Below the pieces are notes generated by a model, which was not told where the DNA came from, searched no databases, and saw nothing but the letters and a program-made list of their open reading frames with translations. This document shows, piece by piece, positions 40,035 through 48,624 of a stretch of 64,000 nt of DNA. Where the stretch lies: contig CBDDAE010000001.1 in NCBI GenBank assembly GCA_965224795.1, forward strand, positions 496,001 to 560,000. Reading direction: 5' to 3'. Origin of the DNA: NVTR01 sp036480115. GTDB taxonomy: Bacteria; Pseudomonadota; Alphaproteobacteria; Rhodobacterales; Rhodobacteraceae. How positions within the stretch are numbered: the first letter of the stretch is position 1; each line of letters starts with the position of its first letter. The translations under genes and the position numbers were made by a program.

Positions 40035-41683
40035 TTTATCGCCCTGTTCCGAAGGCTTCGGCGCATGATTTTACCGGTGGCTGTAAGCGGCATTTCCACA
40101 ATCTGTTCTATCATTTTGGGGGCCATATGCGGTGATACCTGTTTGGCAACCAGCGCTATCAGCTGTTCTTCAAGACCGTCCCACTGGACCCCAGACCGCA
40201 ATACAACAAAAGCCTTCACAATTTGTCCCCTGACCGGATCAGGAAAACCGATTGCAGCCGCCATCACCACGTCACGGTGCCCCTTCAGGGCGTTTTCTAT
40301 TTCTGTCGGGCCAATGCGATATCCTGCCGAATTGATCACATCATCCTCGCGCCCCTGAAAAGTAAAATATCCATCCGCGTCCATTATGCCTAAATCCCCG
40401 GTACACAGCCAATCGCCTTTAAACTTGGCAGCGGTGTCGCCCGGTCGGTTCCAATAACCAAGAAACATCACTGGGTCGGGCCTGCGCACAGCAATCTCAC
40501 CTAAGGTTCCCGGCGCCGCGGGTTGCCCAAATTCGTCAAGTATTGCTACGCTATGGCCCGGCACCGCCTGCCCCATAAATCCGGCCCGCTGCCCACCCAG
40601 AGCAGCGGCCCCGCAAATCACCAGATTGCATTCAGTTTGCCCGTATATTTCGTTGATCTGCGCACCCAATCTGTCACGCGACCATGCCAAAATTTCGGCC
40701 CCCAGGCTTTCCCCGCCCGAAGATATACTTCGTATGTTCACATTTCTAGGCACAGGCGTATTTTGCATTAATTTTAACGCTGTTGGTGGCATGAACAGGT
40801 TTCGGATTTTGAACCTGCCGATCAGACCATAGGCCGCCTCTGGGTCAAATTTTCGCAACCTTTGGCTAACCAGCGGAACCCCATAAAACAGGCAAGGCAT
40901 CGCCATATCCATCAATCCACCAATCCAGGCCCAATCGGCCGGAGTCCAACCACAATCATTCGCTTTGGGAAACCCACCATGGTGCAATTCTATGGCTGGC
41001 AAGTGCCCTAATAAAAACTGGTGCGCATGCAGCGCGCCTTTGGGCGGGCCAGTTGTGCCGGATGTGTAAATGATCATCGCCGGGTCTTCACATTGGGTTG
41101 GTTCGGGCGTAAATATTTTGGACGCCGCCGCCATTTCTTGCCCCAGATCGCGTATCGGTGATGCTGTGTTTGATGTTGAATAAATTTCTTTCAACTCCGG
41201 CAGTTTCGCCTGAATAGAAACCAGTTTTTCAAGACTGTCACCATCCGTGACAATGGCTTTAGCGCTGCTATCCGCCAGCCGGTAAGCTAGGGCATCAGGC
41301 CCAAACAATGTAAATAGCGGCACTGCTATAGCCGCCAGTTTGTAGACTGCGAAATGCGTGATCAAAACCTCAGGGCATTGTGGCAATAGGATCGCCACCC
41401 GATCGCCACGCCCGATACCACGGGCCCGCAGCGAATTGGCAAGTCGGTTTGAAGCCAATTCCAGGTCGCCGTATGACCATTCTTGTACGTCGCCATTGGC
41501 CGCCACATGTATCAGAGCAATTTTTTCAGGGTGGCTGGCTGCCCAACTGCTACAACAGGCCTGCGCAATATTAAATGCTTTGGGAACTCGCCAGGAAAAC
41601 TCACGCCTGATCGCATCCAAGTCATTAAAATCGCCCAACATGCGCCGATTTGCAAAACCGTCTATATCAGCACCTAAAGTCAA
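40031..41683 (-). CDS. AMP-dependent acyl-CoA synthetase (medium-chain/acetyl-CoA synthetase-like)
   Basis: 550 residues of the ANL superfamily. The phosphate loop is IIYTSGTTGPPKGALHAHQF, a later motif is INEIYGQTECNLV, then TGDLGIMDADGYFTFQGREDD and the C-terminal Lys in LTATGKIMRR. It activates a carboxylic acid via acyl-AMP to acyl-CoA. The overall sequence suggests acids of short or medium chain, but the substrate cannot be read from it. It is convergent with and overlaps alkD-like, and is 6 bp downstream of a lipoprotein gene. Confidence 0.88.
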   Translation of the reverse strand: MTLGADIDGFANRRMLGDFNDLDAIRREFSWRVPKAFNIAQACCSSWAASHPEKIALIHVAANGDVQEWSYGDLELASNRLANSLRARGIGRGDRVAILLPQCPEVLITHFAVYKLAAIAVPLFTLFGPDALAYRLADSSAKAIVTDGDSLEKLVSIQAKLPELKEIYSTSNTASPIRDLGQEMAAASKIFTPEPTQCEDPAMIIYTSGTTGPPKGALHAHQFLLGHLPAIELHHGGFPKANDCGWTPADWAWIGGLMDMAMPCLFYGVPLVSQRLRKFDPEAAYGLIGRFKIRNLFMPPTALKLMQNTPVPRNVNIRSISSGGESLGAEILAWSRDRLGAQINEIYGQTECNLVICGAAALGGQRAGFMGQAVPGHSVAILDEFGQPAAPGTLGEIAVRRPDPVMFLGYWNRPGDTAAKFKGDWLCTGDLGIMDADGYFTFQGREDDVINSAGYRIGPTEIENALKGHRDVVMAAAIGFPDPVRGQIVKAFVVLRSGVQWDGLEEQLIALVAKQVSPHMAPKMIEQIVEMPLTATGKIMRRSLRNRAIN

Positions 41684-41689
41684 AGGATT

Positions 41690-42178
41690 TCAACGTGAAT
41701 AGACGGTTAGTACAGGCAAACCGGCCAAGGGAGCACCCAGCAATCTAAGTGCGGGCAAGGAAATTCTGCTACCGCCTGTGTCGGGCCCGGAAATTGGGAT
41801 CAATTCAACGGCCACACTTGTCCCGGTCACCCCATAAACGACCCGCCCCGGTCTTTTTATGCTAACCAGCGGTGTTTCCAACCAAAACCCCGGATCTGTT
41901 GGATTGCCAAGCGAAGCCACGGTGTTACCAAGGTTTTGTTCGACCACACCTGCATTTTGCGGCGTTAGTGCCGCCTGACGTTCGACCTCGGTTGTGGTAT
42001 CAAATTCCTCAACACTGGTGGCATTGTCTGATGGCCTGATGCCTTGGCTGTCCGGGCGTGCAACCGGGCGCAAATCATCCGCTCCCGGGGCAAATATACC
42101 GGGCCTAAGCCCTCCGCTACAGCCAGCCAAAAACGCCACAACTAGAACGAATTTAAATCCAGATAATCTTTGTTTCAT
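41690..42178 (-). CDS. Hypothetical lipoprotein
   Basis: 162 residues. The signal peptide KFVLVVAFLAGC ends in lipobox LAGC, so Cys20 is lipidated. The mature protein has a Pro/Asp-rich linker and then a beta-rich C-terminal part (GFWLETPLVSIKRPGRVVYG, SVAVELIPISGPDTGGSRISL, LPALRLLGAPLAGLPVLTVY). The C-terminal pattern looks like a D-galactarate-dehydratase/Altronate-hydrolase-annotated Rhodobacterales lipoprotein group, but I cannot confirm this. Divergent from moaA with an 84-bp gap. Confidence 0.7.
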   Translation of the reverse strand: MKQRLSGFKFVLVVAFLAGCSGGLRPGIFAPGADDLRPVARPDSQGIRPSDNATSVEEFDTTTEVERQAALTPQNAGVVEQNLGNTVASLGNPTDPGFWLETPLVSIKRPGRVVYGVTGTSVAVELIPISGPDTGGSRISLPALRLLGAPLAGLPVLTVYSR

Positions 42179-42262
42179 GCCACCAACCCTATGGCTAAAT
42201 TATTCGCGCTTCAATCTTGTACTGGGCTTGCTGCCAAATCCCCGGGGCGCTACGGTACTTTT

Positions 42263-43267
42263 ATGTCCAATTCCCTGATTGACCCTTTCCAGCGCGCCAT
42301 TAATTATCTGCGCGTCTCCGTCACTGATCGGTGCGATTTTCGTTGTGTTTACTGCATGACCGAAAAAATGACGTTTCTACCCAAGAAAGAGCTGCTTTGC
42401 CTGGAAGAACTGGACCGGATGTGTTCGGCCTTTGTCGGACTTGGTGTTAAGAAACTGCGCATAACCGGCGGAGAGCCCCTGGTGCGCAAGGGTATTATGA
42501 CCTTTTTCAACGCCATGGGTCGGCATCTGGAAAGCGGGGCACTGCAGGAACTGACCCTGACCACCAATGGCTCGCAATTGGGGCGGTTTGCCACTGATTT
42601 AGCTGCCGCCGGGGTGCGGCGGGTTAATGTGTCGCTGGATACTTTGAATGAAGAAAAATTTGCCCGGGTGACGCGCTGGGGACGCTTGCCACAGGTATTA
42701 GAAGGCATTGACGCCGCCCAGGCCGCCGGATTGCGGGTCAAAATTAATGCTGTGGCTTTGAAGGGTTTTAATGAAGATGAACTTATTCCAATGGCCCAGT
42801 GGTGCGCCAGCCGCGACATTGATCTGACCTGGATCGAAGTCATGCCCATGGGTGATATGGAAGGGGTTGAAAGGATCGGCCAATACTGGGATCTGAACGA
42901 TGTTCGTGCGCAACTGGCGCAAACATATACCCTAACGGATATTCCTGAACGTACCGGCGGGCCAGCCCGCTATGTACGGCTGGACGAAACCGGGCAAAAG
43001 ATCGGGTTTATCACGCCGCTGTCCCACAATTTTTGCGAAAGCTGTAACCGGGTGCGGCTGACTTGCACTGGGGAATTGTTCATGTGCCTTGGGCAGGAAG
43101 ATCAGGCGGATTTGCGCAACGCTTTGCGCAAGAACCCAGATGACGATGCACCACTTGTGGCGGCGATCCGGGCGGCAATAGCGCGTAAACCCAAGGGCCA
43201 TGATTTTGACTATTCGCGCCAGAACACCGGGCAGATGTCACGCCACATGAGCCACACTGGCGGCTGA
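42263..43267 (+). CDS. moaA: GTP 3',8-cyclase (molybdenum cofactor biosynthesis protein A)
   Basis: 334 residues when started at the ATG of MSNSLIDPF; earlier in-frame starts would overlap the divergent lipoprotein gene. It is a radical-SAM enzyme making the cyclic pterin precursor of molybdopterin. The SAM 4Fe-4S motif is C24-x3-C28-x2-C31 (DRCDFRCVYC). The second, substrate-binding cluster is in FCESCNRVRLTCTGELFMC. The C-terminus ends in Gly-Gly, as expected for MoaA. No other moa genes are adjacent. Confidence 0.96.
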   Translation: MSNSLIDPFQRAINYLRVSVTDRCDFRCVYCMTEKMTFLPKKELLCLEELDRMCSAFVGLGVKKLRITGGEPLVRKGIMTFFNAMGRHLESGALQELTLTTNGSQLGRFATDLAAAGVRRVNVSLDTLNEEKFARVTRWGRLPQVLEGIDAAQAAGLRVKINAVALKGFNEDELIPMAQWCASRDIDLTWIEVMPMGDMEGVERIGQYWDLNDVRAQLAQTYTLTDIPERTGGPARYVRLDETGQKIGFITPLSHNFCESCNRVRLTCTGELFMCLGQEDQADLRNALRKNPDDDAPLVAAIRAAIARKPKGHDFDYSRQNTGQMSRHMSHTGG

Positions 43268-43277
43268 GGGATTGCGC

Positions 43278-43292
43278 CACGGCTTTGCCGTG
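43278..43292 (+). terminator. Weak terminator-like hairpin after moaA
   Basis: CACGGC (43278-43283), loop TTT, GCCGTG (43287-43292): a perfect 6-bp stem 11 bases after the moaA stop. The T-run comes only at 43304-43308, past a GC-rich stretch, so it is not a classical intrinsic terminator. Confidence 0.35.
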
Positions 43293-43301
43293 TCGCGGGG
43301 C

Positions 43302-43358
43302 GATTTTTCTGACGAAAATTCGGATGCCTCCGGCGGGGATACTTAGGGAAAGATGATG
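43302..43358 (+). repeat. Intergenic repeat element, copy 2
   Basis: GATTTTTC (43302-43309) and the near-complementary GAAAATTC (43314-43321) are followed by GCCTCCGGC (43326-43334), GGGGATA and GGGAAAGATGATG. It ends directly at the methyltransferase stop codon (43359). It matches copy 1 at 25395 block by block and the inverted copy at 52344. Confidence 0.7.
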
Positions 43359-43958
43359 TTAGCCGGGTTTGCGGGCGATCAAGTCAATCAGGGCTGATTT
43401 TCCGGAATGGCCGCGCCCCTCCTGCACATCGCTCTCATAGCTGGCCAGCCGTTCAATTTGCCAGTTGCCGAAATATTTGCGCAGGATTTCATCGGTATAC
43501 ATGTTCTCAGCGCAGGGCGGCCCGCCAGTGCAAAGTTCCAGTTGTTCAGGGCGATATCCATGCAACAACAATACGCCGCCGGGTTTCACTGCCTGTTTGA
43601 TATTGGCAAACTGTTTGCCCCGCTCAGACGGCCCGGCAAACTGAATGAAAATGGCGGCCACCAGATCATAAGTCGCGCCATCCCAATCCCAGTCATCCCA
43701 GTCTGAGACCTTGAATGTTACGGATACCCCTTGCTTAGCGGCCAGCTTTTCGGCCCGTGAAACGGCAGATTTAGATATGTCAAAAGCCACCGTTTCGACA
43801 CCCATCTGGGCCAAATAAACAGAGTTACGCCCTTCCCCATCCGCCACGCACAATCCCCGTAGCCCCGAGCCAAGCCAGCCTGGGTTCTCGCGTAGAAACG
43901 CCGACGGTTCGGTGCCAAACAGGTAGCCATCGGTCTTGCTATATCGTTCTTCCCACAT
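43359..43958 (-). CDS. Class I SAM-dependent methyltransferase (TehB/TPMT-like)
   Basis: 199 residues. The SAM-binding motif I reads LCVADGEGRNSVYLA near residue 38, followed by VAFDISKSAVSRAEKLA (motif with the acidic ribose-binding residue) and AIFIQFAGPSER. The N-terminus MWEERYSKTDGYLFGTEPSAFL is typical of a TehB/thiopurine-methyltransferase-like group. The acceptor is unknown. It is 46 bp downstream of the M20 amidohydrolase gene, which is on the same strand, and convergent with moaA. Confidence 0.85.
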   Translation of the reverse strand: MWEERYSKTDGYLFGTEPSAFLRENPGWLGSGLRGLCVADGEGRNSVYLAQMGVETVAFDISKSAVSRAEKLAAKQGVSVTFKVSDWDDWDWDGATYDLVAAIFIQFAGPSERGKQFANIKQAVKPGGVLLLHGYRPEQLELCTGGPPCAENMYTDEILRKYFGNWQIERLASYESDVQEGRGHSGKSALIDLIARKPG

Positions 43959-44004
43959 TTATTTGCCTCCAGCTAAAATGCACCTGTCAGCGCCAATCAG
44001 GCAT

Positions 44005-45168
44005 TCAGCCCGCGGGCATGCCGGTTTCAATGATTTCCGCCCAATAGGAACAGCCCGCCGGGATCGCGTCGTCATCAAAATTATATTCCGGGTGGTGCAC
44101 ATAGGCGGTGTCACCATTGCCGATGAAGATGAAATTGCCGGGGCGCGCGTTCAGCATATAGGAAAAATCTTCACCGCCCATGATAAGCGGCGTTTCAGCG
44201 CAATCACCGGCGACTTTGGTGGCAATCTCCTTGGCGAAATCGGTTTTTTCATCCGAATTCACCACAATCGGATAACCCCGTTCATAAGTGACGCGGGCAA
44301 CGGCGCCGTAGGCAGCAGCCGTCTGTTCAGCAATCTCGGAAATGCGTTTTTCGGCCAGATCCTGCACCTCACCATTCAGCGTGCGCACAGTGCCACCAAT
44401 CTGGGCTTTTTGCGGGATGACATTATGGGCGTTGCTGTCGGTGGAAAATGTACAGACCGACACCACCACCTGTTCGACCGGGTCAATGTTGCGGCTGGCG
44501 ATGGTTTGCAGGGCCAGAACGATCTGGCTGGCAACTACAGTTGTATCAACGCAAAGATGCGGCTTGGCGGCGTGGCCACCTTTGCCTTCGACCTCAATAA
44601 AAAATTCATCCGCAGCAGCCATGATCGGCCCCGGGCGGGTAGCAAAAGTGCCAAGCGGGATACCGGGTGCGGTGTGCATGCCGTAGACTTCATCGATGTT
44701 GAAGCGGTCCATCATGCCCTCTTTCACCATTTCGCGACCGCCGCCGCCGCCTTCTTCTGCGGGTTGGAATATGACCACGGCAGTGCCGTCAAAATTACGG
44801 GTTTCGGCCAGATATTTGGCCGCCCCCAGCAACATAGCAGTGTGGCCATCATGGCCGCAGGCGTGCATTTTTCCTTCGGTTTTTGAGGCATAATCAAGCC
44901 CGGTGGCTTCGATAATTGGCAGCGCGTCCATATCAGCCCGCATGCCGATGACTTTGCCGGATGTGTCGGTATTGCCCTTGATCACGCCGACAACGCCGGT
45001 GCGCCCGATGCCGGTGACGACTTCGTCACAACCAAATTCGCGTAGCTTATCGGCCACCAGACCCGCCGTGCGATGCACATCAAACAGCAGCTCGGGATGG
45101 GCGTGGATGTCACGGCGCCATTCGGTGATTTCAGGTAAAAGTTCGGCAAAGCGGTTTTTGACAGGCAT
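44005..45168 (-). CDS. M20-family amidohydrolase (hippurate hydrolase / aminoacylase type)
   Basis: 387 residues. Metal-binding motifs are MHACGHDGHTAMLLGAAKYL, PAEEGGGGGREMVKEGMM (with the catalytic Glu), GMHTAPGIPLGTFA, and a C-terminal MGGEDFSYMLNARPGNFIFIG. It hydrolyses N-acyl amino acids or related amides. It is 4 bp downstream of the ArgE-like gene and probably co-transcribed with it; the peptide ABC transporter starts divergently on the other side, suggesting that the transported compounds are deacylated here. Confidence 0.9.
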   Translation of the reverse strand: MPVKNRFAELLPEITEWRRDIHAHPELLFDVHRTAGLVADKLREFGCDEVVTGIGRTGVVGVIKGNTDTSGKVIGMRADMDALPIIEATGLDYASKTEGKMHACGHDGHTAMLLGAAKYLAETRNFDGTAVVIFQPAEEGGGGGREMVKEGMMDRFNIDEVYGMHTAPGIPLGTFATRPGPIMAAADEFFIEVEGKGGHAAKPHLCVDTTVVASQIVLALQTIASRNIDPVEQVVVSVCTFSTDSNAHNVIPQKAQIGGTVRTLNGEVQDLAEKRISEIAEQTAAAYGAVARVTYERGYPIVVNSDEKTDFAKEIATKVAGDCAETPLIMGGEDFSYMLNARPGNFIFIGNGDTAYVHHPEYNFDDDAIPAGCSYWAEIIETGMPAG

Positions 45169-45172
45169 GGGA

Positions 45173-46339
45173 TTAATCCTTTGTAAGTATTGTGATCAGT
45201 TCATCCACGAAGCTTACGCCAGCGTTTAGCTGATCTATGGAAATGAATTCATTGGGCTGGTGCGCCTGTTCGATATTACCGGGGCCGCACACCACTGATG
45301 AATAGCCGCCTTCCTGAAACTGGCCGCCTTCGGTGCCGTAACTGACAGTGTGCTGGCCGTTATCGCCGGTGATACCGCGCGCAATTGCTTCGGCGCGGCC
45401 CTCGGTTTCAGGCGTCAGACCCGGAAGGTTGAAAAACCGATGATATTCGATTGAAGTATCGGGATGCACCGCCTGCATTTCGGCCTCAATTTCGGCCACC
45501 TTAGTGCGGTAGGCATCACACCAGTCTTCCAGACTTTCGTCGGGCACAGCCCTGAAATCAACGTCAAACGTGCAGTCTTTTGCGGTGATGTTATGGGCGG
45601 TGCCGCCCGAGATCACCCCAACATGAACAGTGGTAAACGGCGGATAAAACTTTGCGGCCAGCGCGCTTGGTTCTTTGGCCATATTCAGCACGTTCATTTC
45701 ATTCGCCCATTCGATCAATTTGGCCCCGTACATGATGGCGTTAACACCAGTATGCATCAGTGATGAATGTACCTCAAAGCCCTTAAAGTGGGTCTCAAAC
45801 CCGGTGCCACCCTTATGGGACGTCACCGTTTTCATCATCGAAGGTTCGCCAATGATTGCGGCGGCGGCCTTGGGCAGATTGGCCACCATGGCGTCAATCA
45901 TATCAGGCGCGCCTAAGCAGCCGACTTCTTCATCGTAACTTAACGCGATTTGCAGCGGGCGTTTGATGCCTGCGGCAAGTGCCTTTGGCACGGCGGCAAG
46001 CGCTATGGCGTCAAAACCCTTCATGTCACAAGTGCCGCGACCGTAAAGCAGGCCGTCTTTTTCGGTGACAACAAAGGGATCGGTGTCCCATGCCTGGCCT
46101 TCCACCGGTACAACGTCTGTGTGGCCTGACAGTATGGTACCGCCTTCTACCTCTGGTCCCACATTGGCGTAAAGCGAAGCCTTTTGGCCGGTGGCATCAT
46201 AGACCCGGTGCGATGTAACACCGTGGCTGGTTAGATATTCCTCAACCCAGGCAATCAATTCCAGATTGCTTTCACTGCTGACGGTGGGGAATGACACCAG
46301 CTTTTCAAGAATTTCGCGCGCAGTCAGTTCTTGACCCAT
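45173..46339 (-). CDS. argE: Acetylornithine deacetylase-type M20 peptidase
   Basis: 388 residues. Metal residues appear in LSGHTDVVPVEGQAWDTDPF and YGRGTCDMKGFDAIALA, and the catalytic Glu in SYDEEVGCLGAPD. The dimerisation segment and the final CGPGNIEQAHQPNEFISID are typical of ArgE. The start at 46339 is chosen because GGAG lies six bases before it, inside a longer possible frame from 46354. Since a second M20 gene and a peptide importer are adjacent, the true substrate may be an imported N-acyl amino acid rather than acetylornithine; sequence alone does not decide. Confidence 0.85.
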   Translation of the reverse strand: MGQELTAREILEKLVSFPTVSSESNLELIAWVEEYLTSHGVTSHRVYDATGQKASLYANVGPEVEGGTILSGHTDVVPVEGQAWDTDPFVVTEKDGLLYGRGTCDMKGFDAIALAAVPKALAAGIKRPLQIALSYDEEVGCLGAPDMIDAMVANLPKAAAAIIGEPSMMKTVTSHKGGTGFETHFKGFEVHSSLMHTGVNAIMYGAKLIEWANEMNVLNMAKEPSALAAKFYPPFTTVHVGVISGGTAHNITAKDCTFDVDFRAVPDESLEDWCDAYRTKVAEIEAEMQAVHPDTSIEYHRFFNLPGLTPETEGRAEAIARGITGDNGQHTVSYGTEGGQFQEGGYSSVVCGPGNIEQAHQPNEFISIDQLNAGVSFVDELITILTKD

Positions 46340-46561
46340 AGTATGCTCCAACATTGGGGTTTTGGCTGAACCTGTTCCCGTGACGCGAAATGGTCAAGTC
46401 CCGTCAGCAAGTTTTCATATGCCAATTCAAAAAAACCTGATTGGCGTCAAATATTTGTTGCCGTGGCGGATTTTGGTGTTAGGTTTCGTCAATGCCTGCT
46501 GTCGGACAACGTTCCGCGAACTATTTACACAGCAAAAAGAACCGCTTGGGGGGAAATATTT
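46340..46561. promoter_or_regulatory. 222-bp divergent region between argE-type gene and the ABC transporter
   Basis: No gene is supported here. It must contain promoters in both directions. I found no pair of hexamers with a convincing spacer. GGGGGGAAA just before 46562 is the Shine-Dalgarno of the first ABC gene. Confidence 0.35.
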
Positions 46562-47566
46562 ATGCCCGATGGGGCTGCGCCAATCCTTGATGTCAAGGAC
46601 CTTAGAACTGTATTCAAAACCCGCACTGGTGAGGTGCATGCTGTCAATTCAATTAGTTTTGATTTGAAGCCGGGTGAGCTGTTGGGCGTTGTGGGTGAGT
46701 CTGGTTCAGGCAAATCAGTGGCGATGATGTCGCTGATCAGCCTGCTGCCAATTCCACCTGCCGAGATTCGCAACGGGCAGGTTTTGTTTGACGGTCTGGA
46801 CCTGCTGCAAACCGATGAAGACACATTGCGTTCAGTTCGCGGCGCCAAGATTGGTTTCGTGTTTCAGGACCCGATGACATCGCTGAACCCAGTTTTTACC
46901 GTTGGTTTCCAGCTGATGGAGCCACTGCTGAAACACATGGGCATGAACAAGCGTCAGGCCCGCGCCCGTGCGGCGGAATTGCTGGAACTTGTTGGTATTC
47001 CTGACGCAAGCGCGCGTTTACGCGATTACCCACACCAGTTTTCCGGTGGCATGCGCCAGCGGGTAATGATCGCCATTGCGCTGGCCTGTGATCCGCAGGT
47101 GCTGATAGCCGATGAACCGACAACAGCGCTGGATGTTACCATTCAGGCGCAGATCATTGAGCTGATCAAAGAACTGCGCCAAAAACTGGGCATGGCAATC
47201 GTCTGGATCACCCATGATCTGGGCGTGATCGCCGGTATCGCTGACCGGGTGGTGGTCATGTATGGCGGCCAGATCGTTGAACATGCCACGGTTAAAGAAT
47301 TGTTTGGCAATCCCCAGCACCCCTATACCCGGGCCTTGCTGGAAACCGTACCATCGGTGCGCGGTGAACGTGCCGATCGTTTGCAGGTCATTCAGGGTCA
47401 ACCGCCGATTATGGGTGCCGCGCCAACATCCTGCCCATTTGCGCCACGATGCGCCAAAGCGTTTAATCGCTGTCGACGCGAAAATCCGGTACGCGTTGCC
47501 GTAGACATCGGCCATGACGTTGCCTGTTTCTGGGACCCGGCAAGTGGGGGAGAACGCCATGTTTGA
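46562..47566 (+). CDS. Dipeptide/oligopeptide ABC transporter ATP-binding protein (DppD-type)
   Basis: 334 residues started at ATG 46562, where GGGGGGA lies eight bases upstream; an in-frame upstream extension is unsupported. Walker A is GESGSGKSV, the signature motif FSGGMRQRVMIAIALA, Walker B LIADEPTTALDV. The C-terminal oligopeptide-specific region contains CPFAPRCAKAFNRC, a Cys motif that binds a 4Fe-4S cluster or metal in this family. It energises import with the second ATPase encoded next. Confidence 0.93.
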   Translation: MPDGAAPILDVKDLRTVFKTRTGEVHAVNSISFDLKPGELLGVVGESGSGKSVAMMSLISLLPIPPAEIRNGQVLFDGLDLLQTDEDTLRSVRGAKIGFVFQDPMTSLNPVFTVGFQLMEPLLKHMGMNKRQARARAAELLELVGIPDASARLRDYPHQFSGGMRQRVMIAIALACDPQVLIADEPTTALDVTIQAQIIELIKELRQKLGMAIVWITHDLGVIAGIADRVVVMYGGQIVEHATVKELFGNPQHPYTRALLETVPSVRGERADRLQVIQGQPPIMGAAPTSCPFAPRCAKAFNRCRRENPVRVAVDIGHDVACFWDPASGGERHV

Positions 47567-48623
47567 CGATCCACCACAGGGTAAAAAACTGGTCGAAGTT
47601 CATGATTTAAAGATGCACTTCCCGATCTATGCCGGGTTGTTGCGCCGCCATGTGGGCGACGTAAAGGCTGTGGATGGGGTGTCATTTGATATCTTTGACG
47701 GCGAAACCCTGGGGTTGGTTGGCGAAAGCGGCTGTGGCAAATCCACCTGTGGGCGGGCTTTGCTTCGGCTGTATGAACTGACCGGCGGCACGGTTGTTAT
47801 TGATGGCAATAATATAGCCGAGGCGACGCCGGAAGAACTGCGCCTGATGCGCCCTGCCATGCAGATGGTGTTTCAGGATCCGCAAGCGTCCCTGAACCCA
47901 CGCATGACCGTGGCCAGCATCATTGGTGAACCGTTAAGCGAACACACGACCGGCACAAAGACTGAGCGCGAGGCTCGGATATATGAGTTGATGGACGCCG
48001 TTGGCCTGAACCGCGATTTTGCGAACCGCTATCCGCACGAATTTTCCGGAGGCCAGAGGCAACGCATCGGCATTGCCCGCGCTTTGGCTTTGAACCCGAA
48101 GTTTATAGTTTGCGATGAACCAATTGCAGCGCTGGATGTGTCTATTCAAGCGCAGGTGGTCAACCTGCTGGAAGATTTGCAGCAAAAGCTAGGGCTGACT
48201 TATCTGTTCATCAGCCACGATTTGTCGATGGTGCGCCATATCGCGGACCGCGTTGCGGTGATGTATCTGGGCAAGATTGTGGAACTGGCACCACGCGATT
48301 CGATCTACCGCGCGCCTCTTCACCCCTATACTCAGGCGTTGCTATCGGCGGTTCCCGAACCGGACCCAACAGCCGACACACAAACTGAACGCGTAATTTT
48401 GCAGGGCGATGTACCGTCGCCATCCAACCCGCCCAAGGGGTGCAACTTTTGCACCCGTTGCCCGGTGGTGATGGATATCTGCAAACAGGACGACCCGGAA
48501 TTCAAAGAAGTGGCGACAGGGCATTTTGTGGCCTGTCACCGTTTCAATGAAACCGAAGATGAGTTCGCCAATGCAATGGCGGCACATGGAGAAATCGAGC
48601 TAAATCAACAAGGAGAGAACTAA
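47559..48623 (+). CDS. Dipeptide/oligopeptide ABC transporter ATP-binding protein (DppF-type)
   Basis: 354 residues, started at ATG 47559 because GGGGGAG precedes it by six bases and the frame then overlaps the first ATPase by 8 bp. Walker A GESGCGKST, signature FSGGQRQRIGIARAL, Walker B IVCDEPIAALDVSIQ. The C-terminal CNFCTRCPVVMDIC carries the oligopeptide-family Cys motif. Pairs with the DppD-type subunit. Confidence 0.93.
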   Translation: MFDDPPQGKKLVEVHDLKMHFPIYAGLLRRHVGDVKAVDGVSFDIFDGETLGLVGESGCGKSTCGRALLRLYELTGGTVVIDGNNIAEATPEELRLMRPAMQMVFQDPQASLNPRMTVASIIGEPLSEHTTGTKTEREARIYELMDAVGLNRDFANRYPHEFSGGQRQRIGIARALALNPKFIVCDEPIAALDVSIQAQVVNLLEDLQQKLGLTYLFISHDLSMVRHIADRVAVMYLGKIVELAPRDSIYRAPLHPYTQALLSAVPEPDPTADTQTERVILQGDVPSPSNPPKGCNFCTRCPVVMDICKQDDPEFKEVATGHFVACHRFNETEDEFANAMAAHGEIELNQQGEN

Positions 48624-48624
48624 C

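Noticed and set aside
44005..46339. The two M20 genes as a recent tandem duplication
   Set aside because: Their motifs differ (MHACGHDGHTAML against LSGHTDVVPVEG), so they belong to different M20 subfamilies and were not recently duplicated.
46463..46561. 33-residue N-terminal extension of the first ABC ATPase
   Set aside because: ATG 46562 has a strong GGGGGGA site and begins at the usual position before the ATPase domain.
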